A DNA stretch of 64,000 nucleotides from CAZKAP01 sp964552195. Its GTDB lineage: Bacteria > Bacteroidota > Bacteroidia > Flavobacteriales > Flavobacteriaceae. The stretch is taken from assembly GCA_964552195.1 (NCBI GenBank), contig CAZKFM010000002.1:1-64000 (forward strand), given 5' to 3'. Shown here piece by piece: positions 21,566 to 30,481 of the stretch. The position numbers and the translations under genes are program-made. The first letter of the stretch is position 1, and every line of letters begins with the position of its first letter. A model generated the notes under the pieces. The model searched no databases, had not been told where the DNA came from, and worked only from the letters and a program-made list of their open reading frames with translations.

Positions 21566-23194
21566 CTATGGGTAGTGGCCCACTACGTAACCCGTTTGTC
21601 CGGCATTCCAGTTATCCGAAAGCAGCATCTCGTCAAAGTCTACGCCTTCCACAGGAACCACGCGCTGGGACTCTTCGTCCCAGTCAATGGCGCGTCCGAG
21701 TTTCCAGGACAGCCCCGCCATATGGGCGGTTATGGCCTCTTCGAATCCTTCTTGTATGCCGCAGCTTACCGCATTCCCTTTGCGTATGGCGTTAATCCAT
21801 TCGCGCAGGTGCAGCCAGGCCGAGTCCACACGCTTGCCGTCCACATAGGTCCAGAGCAGGCCTTTCTCGGCAAAATACTGGGAGGTGGCTGAGGAAATGG
21901 CATCCGGCACCTCGGCCGAGGGGTCGAACTGAAATATGGGCTTGGCAGGGGATACCCGCTCGGCCTCGAGCATATCCAGGTATTTAGTCGAGTAGGCATC
22001 GGGCCAAATGGTCAGCCGGTTGCCGAGCTCCATGGAGGCGTCGTGGCCCATCAGTATGGTAGGCCGGTTGAAGGTATTTCCCAGTGTGGCACTGTAACAG
22101 AAGGTCATGCCTTTCTCTTTGCCCTTCCACTGACTACCTCCGCGGAAGTAGTCCGGAAATTCCATGTTCACCTGCATCACATCAGGTACCGTGCGTCCAT
22201 CGCGATGGGTATAGATTCCCCCGGAGGCATGGACCCTCTTGGGTATGCCCATTTCGAGTACACAGTTCAGACGGTCGTAGTCGTGGGTCATCAGGTCACC
22301 CGAGAGGCCGGATCCATAGGCCCACCACTTGCGCCATTGAAAGAAGTGCTCCTTGTTAAAGGGGATTTTGGGGGCGTTGCCGAGAAAGCCCTCCCAGTCT
22401 ATGGTGTCGGGTCCCGCCAACTCGTGTATTTCGTAATTCCAGGCTCCATTATCATCGTTCCTGTTTGTATTGGTCTGTATCAGGTTGATATGGCCCAATA
22501 CCCCCTGATCGACGATGTGTTTGGCCGTCTTAAAACTCTGGGTCTGACGGTGCTGGTGTCCTACGACGAATACGGCCTTCGAATTGCGCGCGGCCTCCCT
22601 GAGCCTATAGGTCTCCTCCAGGGTATGCGTCATGGGCTTTTCCACATATACATGGATATCCCGCTCCAGGGCGGCTATCGACATGGGTGCATGCCAGTGG
22701 TCCGGAGTGGCAATAATCACGGCGTCCACTGTTCCGCTGTCCAGTAATTCGAGGAAGTTCGTGAAGCGCTTGATCTTGCTGTCTTCCGTATTGAAGGAAT
22801 TAAGTGCACGTTTGGCCCGTACATCGAATACATCGCAAACGGCAGTGATGCGAACGTTGGATTTCTCCTGATTTTCGAAGTCTTCGATAGCCGTGATTTG
22901 GGGCTCTTCAATCATGAGTTCCCGAACTTCGTCGTACCATTCCTTGGTGGCATAACCCAGGGCTCTGCACAAGTGTTCACCCCGGCCGCCGAAACCAATG
23001 ATCCCTATTCGCAGGGGGTCTCCATCGATATCGGGATAGGGCGTGGGAATGATGGGTGCAATATCGAGCTGATCCAAAATGGCCTGCCGTTCTTTGCGCT
23101 GCCCGACGACCTTATCGGCACCTGCCCACCAAACAGCGCCCAGCACGGGAATCCCGCCCAGGCCTTTTAGTATATCTCTTCTACTCCATGCCAT
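21566..23194 (-). CDS. Gfo/Idh/MocA family oxidoreductase with Tat-type signal
   Basis: This 542-residue protein begins with SRRDILKG, a twin-arginine motif, followed by a hydrophobic stretch, suggesting folded export. A Rossmann fold starts at ~62 with GFGGRG (67-72). The ATPDHWH strand and the EKP motif (185-187), with the family's catalytic-type lysine, follow. GDLMTHDYD (~300) corresponds to the HxxD-like active-site helix. The family oxidises or epimerises sugars and related polyols with bound NAD(P); exported Bacteroidota members also include glycosidase-like (GH109-type) enzymes, so the reaction is open. It overlaps the DoxX-like gene by 14 bases and lies downstream of a beta-galactosidase, suggesting work on extracellular or periplasmic sugars. 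Confidence 0.85.
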   Translation of the reverse strand: MAWSRRDILKGLGGIPVLGAVWWAGADKVVGQRKERQAILDQLDIAPIIPTPYPDIDGDPLRIGIIGFGGRGEHLCRALGYATKEWYDEVRELMIEEPQITAIEDFENQEKSNVRITAVCDVFDVRAKRALNSFNTEDSKIKRFTNFLELLDSGTVDAVIIATPDHWHAPMSIAALERDIHVYVEKPMTHTLEETYRLREAARNSKAVFVVGHQHRQTQSFKTAKHIVDQGVLGHINLIQTNTNRNDDNGAWNYEIHELAGPDTIDWEGFLGNAPKIPFNKEHFFQWRKWWAYGSGLSGDLMTHDYDRLNCVLEMGIPKRVHASGGIYTHRDGRTVPDVMQVNMEFPDYFRGGSQWKGKEKGMTFCYSATLGNTFNRPTILMGHDASMELGNRLTIWPDAYSTKYLDMLEAERVSPAKPIFQFDPSAEVPDAISSATSQYFAEKGLLWTYVDGKRVDSAWLHLREWINAIRKGNAVSCGIQEGFEEAITAHMAGLSWKLGRAIDWDEESQRVVPVEGVDFDEMLLSDNWNAGQTGYVVGHYP

Positions 23195-23678
23195 GGCTTA
23201 CGCTTTTTTGGGTGGAAGCCCCCCGCAGAGCGGGCAGGCCAAAAAAGGCACCCGTGGGTACCAAATACAGAAAAAGGACCACGACCAATTCGATTAGGTT
23301 CTTGTTCACCAGCCAGTAATTGCCCTCCACGGCGATTTGTTCCAGGCCCGGAAAGGGAGGGTGAGCGAGGTAGTAAAGCAGGAGGAGGCCAGCTGCCATC
23401 AGGGCGCCGACCCGTTCCCAGATACCCAGGATCAGGCTGATGCCTGCCAGGGTGAGTACAGCCTTATTGGCCAGATTTACCGGGTCGAGCCAAGGATCCT
23501 GTGCGAGCATCTGGAACAGGCCACTTAAGGGACCCTGCGAAGATTGCAGGTACCCGAAGGCGGACCAATCCGGATTATACCACTTTACGGCACCTTCGTA
23601 CAGGAAATGCCAACCCACCAGAACACGAAGTAGGGCGAGTACACCCAGTGCCCTGGAATTTAGGTTTACGGATTGCAT
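23181..23678 (-). CDS. DoxX-like integral membrane protein
   Basis: The 165-residue product has four hydrophobic segments and an early GWHFLYEGAVKWYNP stretch typical of DoxX-family proteins. I chose the ATG at 23678; an ATG 72 bases upstream would add a poorly placed charged leader. Its end overlaps the start of the Gfo/Idh/MocA gene by 14 bases, so the two are probably translationally coupled. DoxX proteins associate with membrane-bound oxidoreductases in several bacteria; here it could serve as membrane partner or electron conduit for the exported oxidoreductase, which is inference from the overlap only. Confidence 0.85.
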   Translation of the reverse strand: MQSVNLNSRALGVLALLRVLVGWHFLYEGAVKWYNPDWSAFGYLQSSQGPLSGLFQMLAQDPWLDPVNLANKAVLTLAGISLILGIWERVGALMAAGLLLLYYLAHPPFPGLEQIAVEGNYWLVNKNLIELVVVLFLYLVPTGAFFGLPALRGASTQKSVSHGME

Positions 23679-23783
23679 AATGATATTTTGGATAGGTATG
23701 TTCCTTCGAAGGTAACGCAGAGGTCCTTCAGAAAATATGATAAAAATCATTACCCTGGCTAAAACAGGCCTGAGTTTCAGGGA

Positions 23784-26700
23784 CTATTTCAGCGGCTCGA
23801 TGAAGAACCGGAAGCGGTAATCCTTAGCGGGAAGCAGGTAGGGCGGACGCGCCGTTAGTCCCCAGCTGTTATCGCCTCCCACTCCCATTTGTGCCAGGTC
23901 GATATTCACGTTGATCAGATCGCGATTGAGGATGTCTATAGTATGGCGCTGGCTCTTGGTCGGACCTCCGTCAAAATCTGAATTGTACTGGTGGTGGGCG
24001 CTGAAGCCGAAGGCGTATGGAGCCGAAAACCGGATTCCCTGGCCGAATTCATCTTTGAAGCTAATCCAGCGTATATCCGTTCGGTACCCGTTTTCCTGGG
24101 GACGGTTGTACGGAAAAAGGAGGTCCCTAACCCGAGACTTGTATCTGCCCAGCAGGGCCGAAGTTTTTCGGTCCGCGTAGTTCTCATGGGGTCCCCTTCC
24201 GTACCATTCTACACGGTCATAGGTGTCGTCGAGGATCAGATTGGTGCCTACCCGGGGCAGCATGGGCAGTGCACGGGAGACCCCATCCAATTCGGTCTGA
24301 ACTTCGATGGCACCTTCCGGGTATATTCGATACTCGACCTTCCAGTTGCTTCGCGAATTCGGCAGCCTGTGCGTCGCAGAGACCACCACGCTTCCATCAC
24401 TTATTTTTCGGGCCTTCAGTGAGCCTAGTCGCTGTTCTTCGGTATCCTTTTTCCAGATGCCCAGCTTTTCAGGCATATCAAAACCGTAATCGTTATCGGT
24501 GGTCGCCCTCCAGAAGTTTGCCTTCAGCCCGCTGAGAAGCAGGTTGCCCTGACCGTAATCCAGCAAGGTCATCACGCCGGTTTTACGGTCGAACTGAATG
24601 AGGACCTTACTGCCTTCGACGCTGAGGTTGCGGTTGTCCTGTACAATCTGTAGAGGGTCACCAGGATAAACCTGAATGCGCTGAGGAAAGGGATATTCTC
24701 GAGTGGTAAATTGTTCATAGGCCAGCAGATGCCCAGATGGAAGCAGGGCCGATTCCCTGATCGAACGGGCGTAGAGGGTAACCAGGTACTCCGAATTCCC
24801 TTTGAAGAGACCCCGTAGAGGGAGTTCTACTTCTTTTGACTCCCCCGGCTTCAGAGGAAATGTTCCAAGTTCTCCCCGGGCTACCTCTGTACCGTCTTCA
24901 GTCAGTAACCAGCTGAATATTGCGTTGTCCAGGCCGATGAAATCGTAGCCATTGGTAATGCGAAAGATACCCTGGCTTGCCTCTAGGGCTTCGAATTGAA
25001 TATATTGGTAAACCTTTTTGACTTCATATAGTGCGGGCTGGGGTGAACGGTCGGGATTGACAATACCATTCATGCAGAAGTTCCCGTCGTTCTGTATATC
25101 CGCACCTCCGAGGTCTCCTCCGTAGGCCCAGTACTCCCTTCCCTGTGAATCCCGGGTAAGGAGTCCCTGGTCTACCCAGTCCCAGATAAAACCTCCCTGC
25201 ATGCTCGGGTAACGGTTTATCACATCCCAATAGTCCTGTAGATTGCCCACACTGTTGCCCATGGCATGGGCGTACTCGCACTGAATCAGGGGGCGCTTAC
25301 CACCCTCTTCCACATAATCGATCATCTGCTCGATGGTCCAGTACATCGGGGCCTGTATGTCCGTATTGGCATAGGAAGTCGCCCCTTCGTATTGAACAGG
25401 GCGGCTGGAGTCCCTTTGTTTGAGCCAGTCATAGGTGGCGAAGAAGTTCTCCCCGTTCCCCGCTTCGTTCCCCAATGACCAGATAACGATACAGGGTTGG
25501 TTCTTATCCCGTTCAAACATGCGCAGGGTTCGGTCTAGGTGCATGGCTTTCCATTCGGGACGGTAGGCCGGGTGTACGGCCTGCGCTTCCGTATCCTCAT
25601 CCAGCCCTTGGTTGGTGGTGCCCATACCGTGTGTCTCTATGTTGGCCTCGTCGATGACGTAGAAGCCCAATTCGTTACACAGCCGGTAAAAGTGCGGGTC
25701 CTTGGGGTAATGACTGCAACGGATGGCATTGATGTTGTTGCGCTTCATCAGCCGCAGGTCTTTCAGGGTCAATTCTTCGTCCACCACGTGGCCACTAATG
25801 TCGCTGTGATCGTGCAGATTAACGCCTTTCAGGGTAACGGCCCTGCCATTTATCAGGAACTGTCCATCTTCGATTCGAATGTTGCGGAATCCCACCTGTG
25901 CAGAGGTGGCCTCTAAAATTTCCCCCTCTTCATCCTTCAGTGTGATCATGAGGGTGTAGAGATTAGGAGTTTCTGCGGTCCAGGGAAATACCTGTTCGAG
26001 GTTGTTTTCGAAGGTCAGGGTATTGGGACCCTTGATCAGGGTAAGGGATTTTTCGGTACGATAGACCGGTGACCTGTCCCAAAGGAGTTCAATGCCGGCC
26101 GTTACGCGTTTACTTGCCTCGGTCTGATTGGATAGTTGCAGATCGAGTGTGAATAACCCCTTCCGATAGTCTTCAATGAGGTCACTGCCAACCCGGAAAT
26201 CCAGTATGGATGCCCGGGGTCGGGTATAAAGGTAGACGTCCCGTTCGATGCCACTGAGCCTCCAAAAGTCCTGGTCTTCCAGGTAGCTGGCATCCGACCA
26301 TCGAAGCACCTGAACGGACAAGTTGTTTTTTCCGGGTCGAATGTGGGGTGTGAGATCGAACTCCGCCGGGGTTTTACTGCCCTCATTATAGCCTACGAAC
26401 TGTCCATTGAGATAAACGTACATGGCCCCGCTTACACCGGCAAAGTGAAGTAAAACTTCCTGATCCCTCCAGTCTGTCGGAAGGTCAAAACTCCGGCGGT
26501 AGGTACCTACGGGGTTCATGTCATGCGGGATATAGGGCGGGTTTTTGGGGAAAACATATTCGATATTGGTGTAAATCGGAATGCCATAGCCTTCGAGTTC
26601 CCAGTTTGAGGGCACGGATATGGTATCCCATCCATCGACACTGAAATCTTCTTTGTAGTAGTCAGTAGGTCTGGCCTGCACGCTGTCTGCGTAGTAGAAG

Positions 26701-26969
26701 TTCCAATTACCGTTCAGGGAGAGGTATCTCGGTGAGTTCTCCCAGTTCGAACCGTTCATCGCAGAAGAAGCATTGGGGAAACGATAGAAGGTCGCCGTGG
26801 GATATACCCGGTTGATCTCGAAGACTTCAGGATTCTCCCATTCGGGGTTTTCCCAAACGGTGGCTTGGTATACTGGGCGTTTCATAGGCTTGCTCTCACA
26901 GCCCGGAAACAGTGCTGATAGAACACTTGCCATGATAAGGAAGGGTATTTCCGCTAATTTCCTGTTCAT
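23784..26969 (-). CDS. Glycoside hydrolase family 2 beta-galactosidase, predicted lipoprotein
   Basis: The 1,061-residue length and order match LacZ-type enzymes: GH2 sugar-binding domain (~60-270), Ig-like domain, TIM barrel (~350-650), further beta domains and a C-terminal beta-galactosidase small-chain domain. Glu502 in WSLGNEAGNG is the expected acid/base and Glu565 in QCEYAHAMGNS the nucleophile. The N-terminus has a lipoprotein signal ending FPGC, so the enzyme is probably at the outer membrane or periplasm, unlike cytoplasmic E. coli LacZ. It is the first of three minus-strand genes with DoxX-like and Gfo/Idh/MocA downstream (gap 105 bases). It hydrolyses terminal beta-galactosides by family; the natural polysaccharide is unknown and no SusC/SusD pair is in the window. 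Confidence 0.93.
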   Translation of the reverse strand: MNRKLAEIPFLIMASVLSALFPGCESKPMKRPVYQATVWENPEWENPEVFEINRVYPTATFYRFPNASSAMNGSNWENSPRYLSLNGNWNFYYADSVQARPTDYYKEDFSVDGWDTISVPSNWELEGYGIPIYTNIEYVFPKNPPYIPHDMNPVGTYRRSFDLPTDWRDQEVLLHFAGVSGAMYVYLNGQFVGYNEGSKTPAEFDLTPHIRPGKNNLSVQVLRWSDASYLEDQDFWRLSGIERDVYLYTRPRASILDFRVGSDLIEDYRKGLFTLDLQLSNQTEASKRVTAGIELLWDRSPVYRTEKSLTLIKGPNTLTFENNLEQVFPWTAETPNLYTLMITLKDEEGEILEATSAQVGFRNIRIEDGQFLINGRAVTLKGVNLHDHSDISGHVVDEELTLKDLRLMKRNNINAIRCSHYPKDPHFYRLCNELGFYVIDEANIETHGMGTTNQGLDEDTEAQAVHPAYRPEWKAMHLDRTLRMFERDKNQPCIVIWSLGNEAGNGENFFATYDWLKQRDSSRPVQYEGATSYANTDIQAPMYWTIEQMIDYVEEGGKRPLIQCEYAHAMGNSVGNLQDYWDVINRYPSMQGGFIWDWVDQGLLTRDSQGREYWAYGGDLGGADIQNDGNFCMNGIVNPDRSPQPALYEVKKVYQYIQFEALEASQGIFRITNGYDFIGLDNAIFSWLLTEDGTEVARGELGTFPLKPGESKEVELPLRGLFKGNSEYLVTLYARSIRESALLPSGHLLAYEQFTTREYPFPQRIQVYPGDPLQIVQDNRNLSVEGSKVLIQFDRKTGVMTLLDYGQGNLLLSGLKANFWRATTDNDYGFDMPEKLGIWKKDTEEQRLGSLKARKISDGSVVVSATHRLPNSRSNWKVEYRIYPEGAIEVQTELDGVSRALPMLPRVGTNLILDDTYDRVEWYGRGPHENYADRKTSALLGRYKSRVRDLLFPYNRPQENGYRTDIRWISFKDEFGQGIRFSAPYAFGFSAHHQYNSDFDGGPTKSQRHTIDILNRDLINVNIDLAQMGVGGDNSWGLTARPPYLLPAKDYRFRFFIEPLK

Positions 26970-27133
26970 TGGGCTTAGGTTTTCGGGTGCTTTTCAAATT
27001 ACAACGCACAAGGCGTCCACGGCGTGTTACGGCTTGGCCGAAAATAAGGAAAAACCTTTCTTTTTCGGCCCGATCTGAATGGGAATCTCGATTCAATTCG
27101 TTTTCTTTAAGTCCAGTAATAGTTTGGTTTTCC

Positions 27134-27931
27134 ATGACACGATTCTGCATTTGCTGCCTGATTGCTTTATTCTGGAGTTCGTTCGCCTACGCCCAGTCTG
27201 CCAGTGAAATTACGGGGGCATTTAGCACCGCCGATTACAGCCTGGGCCTGAGACTGCGGGAACAGAGTGAAGACCGTTACGAAGGAACCCTGCAGAGCGC
27301 TCAGGGCGTTTTCGCTTTACAACTTGTACGGGAGGGCGACGGATTAAAGGGTACGGTATATACCGGAACCGTCAGTTACCCGTTTCAGGGTACCGTAAGC
27401 CCATCAGGACTTACCCTTACTTCTGAGGCCGGAACGTATCAGTTCTATTTAGTCCAGAAGGACCACGGGCTACAAGGGGTCGATCTCAGTTCGTATTTTA
27501 CCCAAACCAGTGCGGCAGAGAATACCCGAGCCTCCCCCGGTCCTCAGGCAGCTCAGGGATCGAAGGGAGAGGTGTTCGAACTGGTGGCCGGAAGCCAACT
27601 GGTTTTCTATCAAAGGACTTCGTATGTAAACGATAACACAGCCAGTTCGATTACCTATGTGAATTTCTGCCGTGATGGCCGGTTTAGCCTCAATTACGAC
27701 GGTGGATTCAGGGTTATAGCCTCCGGAGGAAATGCACAGGGGGCGAATTACGGATCGCGCTCAGGCACTTGGAGGGTGGACGTTCAAGGGGAAGTTCCCT
27801 ATGTTACACTGATTTATGGCAACGGTCAGCGGCAGTCCAACCCTGTAAATGTTCAATACCTCCGTCAGGGACGATGGCGGATAGGCAATACGCAGTACGC
27901 CCTGGTCCGAAATAAGGTGAGTTGCCCTTAG
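27134..27931 (+). CDS. Secreted protein of unknown function
   Basis: The ATG at 27134 gives a clean signal peptide (MTRF, hydrophobic run, then FAYAQ with cleavage about residue 21). The frame is open further upstream from a TTG at 26969 but that would hide the signal. The mature 245 residues look like all-beta: a lipocalin-like half with ITGAF, GLRLREQSEDRYEGTL and YQFYLVQ, then a linker rich in Ala, Ser and Gln (~175-190), then a second beta-rich half with FCRDGRFSLNYDGG and SGTWRV. The second part resembles small lipocalin-like modules seen in bacterial stress or protease-associated proteins, but I cannot assign a function. Confidence 0.7.
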   Translation: MTRFCICCLIALFWSSFAYAQSASEITGAFSTADYSLGLRLREQSEDRYEGTLQSAQGVFALQLVREGDGLKGTVYTGTVSYPFQGTVSPSGLTLTSEAGTYQFYLVQKDHGLQGVDLSSYFTQTSAAENTRASPGPQAAQGSKGEVFELVAGSQLVFYQRTSYVNDNTASSITYVNFCRDGRFSLNYDGGFRVIASGGNAQGANYGSRSGTWRVDVQGEVPYVTLIYGNGQRQSNPVNVQYLRQGRWRIGNTQYALVRNKVSCP

Positions 27932-27945
27932 CCGGGCAGTCGCAG

Positions 27946-27962
27946 ATACCCATGATGGGTAT
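27946..27962. repeat. Short palindrome between two small exported-protein genes
   Basis: ATACCCAT and ATGGGTAT flank a single G, 15 bases after the stop of the secreted-protein gene. No T run follows, so it is a poor terminator candidate; it could be an operator or an accidental palindrome. Confidence 0.3.
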
Positions 27963-28008
27963 ACTTATCAGATCTTCCTTTCCGTTAATTCTATAAACTC
28001 CTTATACC

Positions 28009-28491
28009 ATGAGTACCTACAGATTTCTCCTGCTGCTTCCATTCCTTTTGCTTATTTCCTGCAGCTCTGGTGGCGAGTCTGATGATCTGGTGGAGCCGGA
28101 TCTAAGCCTTGCGGGGATGTGGGCCCTGACGGGTGCTGAATTCGATGACCCGGGCAGCCTCGATGCCATCTTTGCACAGCAGGTATTTGCTGAGCTCAAT
28201 TCCCAGGGCTGTGTACTGGTCGGGTTTACCTTCGAAGAAAATGGAACCGGTTCGGCCGTATCCCGGATTGAATACCTGGATATTTCCGGTTTTCAGATTT
28301 CCTGTCCCCAGGAGAGCGACACCGAAACCTTTGACTGGTCTCAGGAAGGCGATCAGCTCACCATAACCGATGATCTGGGAGAATCCAGCACCGTTACCAT
28401 AAACCTGCAACAGGATTCCTTCCGCATCTCGGGTGATGAAGTGGATCCGGATAGTTTCGGTGGTGCCGTGGCGGTATTTACCCGGCTATGA
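28009..28491 (+). CDS. Small lipoprotein, lipocalin-like
   Basis: The 160-residue product starts with a lipoprotein signal and LISC lipobox (Cys18), followed by a flexible SSGGESDD linker. The remainder (LAGMWALTGAEF, FTFEENGTGSA, FDWSQEGDQLTITDD) has the strand pattern of the many lipocalin-like small lipoproteins of Flavobacteriia. No ligand or role is visible. Its last six bases overlap the convergent aminotransferase gene. Confidence 0.75.
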   Translation: MSTYRFLLLLPFLLLISCSSGGESDDLVEPDLSLAGMWALTGAEFDDPGSLDAIFAQQVFAELNSQGCVLVGFTFEENGTGSAVSRIEYLDISGFQISCPQESDTETFDWSQEGDQLTITDDLGESSTVTINLQQDSFRISGDEVDPDSFGGAVAVFTRL

Positions 28492-29592
28492 TACCTGACT
28501 GAGCAGGGTTTCCAGGGCTCGTTCCAAATGATCCGTATCGTTTTCAAGACCGACAGAAATCCGCACTTTCCCGGGTGTGCCGAAAGCGTCCATAGGTCTT
28601 ACCATAATTCCCAGGCTCATGAGGGTTTCCACGAATTCAGGAGCCGGTATCGGGGGGTCGATCAGAATAAAGTTACCCTGTGAAGGCCATTGCCTGATTT
28701 TCAGCCGGTCGAACAACCGGGCCATTCTATCGCGTTGAGCAGTGACCACTTCCACACTATGCCTTACATATTCCCGATCGTCAAGCGCGGCAATTCCAGC
28801 CGCTATGGCCAGCTGGGGGAGGATGAAGGGTTTGCATATCAGTCGGATATAATCGGCGATTTCCCGGGTGGTATAGCCATAACCCAGTCGAATGCCAGCC
28901 AGCCCGTAGAGCTTGGAAAAGCTCTGCAGTCCGATGATGGGGTAGCCCTGTTCTACGTAGGGTACGGCGGTCGTATAGTCTTCTGCCAGGGCGAAATTGG
29001 CGTAAACCTCATCGTACACCACGAGTACATCACCCGGTAAACGGTCCAGAAGTTCCTCCAGGGTTTTACGGGGTATGTAGGTCCCGGTTGGATTGTTCGG
29101 GCTGGTCAGAAAAACAATTCTCGTCTTGTCGGTCGCTGCCGCTAGGACGCCATCCACATTCAGGCTGTAGTCTTCCGGCGAAAGGGGCACATCAATAACC
29201 CGGGCATCGTACCAACCTGCGAAAACCGTATAGGGTAGAAAGGAAGGGTTGGATAGAATCACCTCGTCCCCCGGCCTGATAAAAGCACGAAGAATCAGGT
29301 CGATCATTTCCGAACCGCTGGGAGCCCCGATGAATTGTGCGGCGTCCAGCCGGTAGTCGTAGAATCGTTCGAGGGCCTCTCGCAGCCTGACATCGGTCTG
29401 ATCCGGATAGCGATGCAGACCGGATATGGCCTGGGCGATGGCCTCCATGGCTTTAGGCGATGGGCCAAGGGGGTTTTCGTTGGAGGATAACTTAACGATT
29501 TCCCGATCCCCTTCGGGCGCACCCTTGCCGCCCTCGTATTTCATTTTGGGTATCAGATAATCCTTAAAATGCTCTTTGATCTTACTCCCCAT
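28486..29592 (-). CDS. Pyridoxal-phosphate aminotransferase, HisC-like; probable aromatic aminotransferase
   Basis: The 368-residue fold-type I aminotransferase resembles histidinol-phosphate aminotransferases: SSNENPLGPSP near residue 35, TSPNNPTG (~165), YDEVYANF (~195), and the cofactor lysine Lys227 in SFSKLYGLAG, then RLGYG. It starts 11 bases inside the end of the upstream flavin-reductase-like gene and is the last gene of the homogentisate operon. That position suggests it makes 4-hydroxyphenylpyruvate from tyrosine, feeding HppD, in place of a role in histidine synthesis. The HisC assignment cannot be excluded, although no his genes are nearby. Confidence 0.85.
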   Translation of the reverse strand: MGSKIKEHFKDYLIPKMKYEGGKGAPEGDREIVKLSSNENPLGPSPKAMEAIAQAISGLHRYPDQTDVRLREALERFYDYRLDAAQFIGAPSGSEMIDLILRAFIRPGDEVILSNPSFLPYTVFAGWYDARVIDVPLSPEDYSLNVDGVLAAATDKTRIVFLTSPNNPTGTYIPRKTLEELLDRLPGDVLVVYDEVYANFALAEDYTTAVPYVEQGYPIIGLQSFSKLYGLAGIRLGYGYTTREIADYIRLICKPFILPQLAIAAGIAALDDREYVRHSVEVVTAQRDRMARLFDRLKIRQWPSQGNFILIDPPIPAPEFVETLMSLGIMVRPMDAFGTPGKVRISVGLENDTDHLERALETLLSQVS

Positions 29593-30481
29593 AGTTTAGG
29601 TTTTCCTGGAACACGAGATATAGCCAGGCCAGTTCCACATTTCCATCCCGGATCAATTCCTGTGCCCTGATATGGGCATTCTGCATGTTCTGTGCCTTCC
29701 AATCATGTTCTGCGGCTTTGGCGCGGGCCTCTTCCATTTCTGGTAATTCGGGTGCATTTCCGAGGATACCGAGGTCGTTGCCGCTGAGATAGGGGCTGGT
29801 CCTTATACGTTCCGGCAGGGCATCTACGCCCATTCCCAGGGGCTGCGAGGGCTTGGGAACTTCAAAAAGTGCCTCAGGATTTGTGCGGGTGTACCAGTTT
29901 CCTCCATGCCGGCCAACCAGGTCCAATAGTACCGGATCGGGCAAGCCCTCAGAATCCAGCTTGCTCTCCAGTACATGCATCCTGAGCACGCGGGCAAGTA
30001 CCAGATTTCCGGCAGAGGGCCCGTCACCCAGGGGAATGACCTGATCTACGACGCACTCCATACTTACCGGTGCCTCTGCGACTCTGGGAGGGCGAACCCT
30101 GTCGGACGGTGCCGCGGTAAAACCGGATTTTACGAATTCGTTTACGCCCTTGGCGTAGTCACTGCTGGCCAGGGACATTTGGTTGACCATGTCATAGGTT
30201 ACCATATTAATGGTGACTTCCGGCACCTCGAGCACATTCTCGTAACTGTGCTTAACCGTATTGTCCCGTCCGCGGCGGGAAGGGGAGAAGATGACTACGG
30301 GTGGATTCGCACTGAACACATTAAAGAAACTGAAGGGGCTCAGGTTTACCCGGCCTTCACGGTCGATGGTACTGGCGAAACAAATGGGCCTCGGGGCTAC
30401 GGTATTCAGCAGGTAGCGATGTACCAACTGGGGCTTCATACCTTCAAAATCGACGGAGCGAACACCCTGTTTTTTATTCAT
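29582..30481 (-). CDS. Flavin reductase family (FMN-binding split-barrel) protein
   Basis: The 299 residues begin with an FMN-binding split barrel: PRPICFASTIDREGRVNLSPFSFFN (~32-56) and NPPVVIFSPSRRGRDNT match the flavin-reductase-like domain. A C-terminal ~90-residue helical segment with alternating Ala and Glu follows. It overlaps fahA by 8 bases and the aminotransferase by 11, so it is a bona fide operon member. No step of the standard tyrosine pathway needs a flavin reductase. It might assist a pathway step or detoxify a quinone formed from homogentisate; this is inference. Confidence 0.85.
   Translation of the reverse strand: MNKKQGVRSVDFEGMKPQLVHRYLLNTVAPRPICFASTIDREGRVNLSPFSFFNVFSANPPVVIFSPSRRGRDNTVKHSYENVLEVPEVTINMVTYDMVNQMSLASSDYAKGVNEFVKSGFTAAPSDRVRPPRVAEAPVSMECVVDQVIPLGDGPSAGNLVLARVLRMHVLESKLDSEGLPDPVLLDLVGRHGGNWYTRTNPEALFEVPKPSQPLGMGVDALPERIRTSPYLSGNDLGILGNAPELPEMEEARAKAAEHDWKAQNMQNAHIRAQELIRDGNVELAWLYLVFQENLNYGE

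Noticed and set aside
26969..27133. N-terminal extension of the secreted protein gene from a TTG
   Set aside because: It would place 55 basic residues before an excellent signal peptide at 27134.
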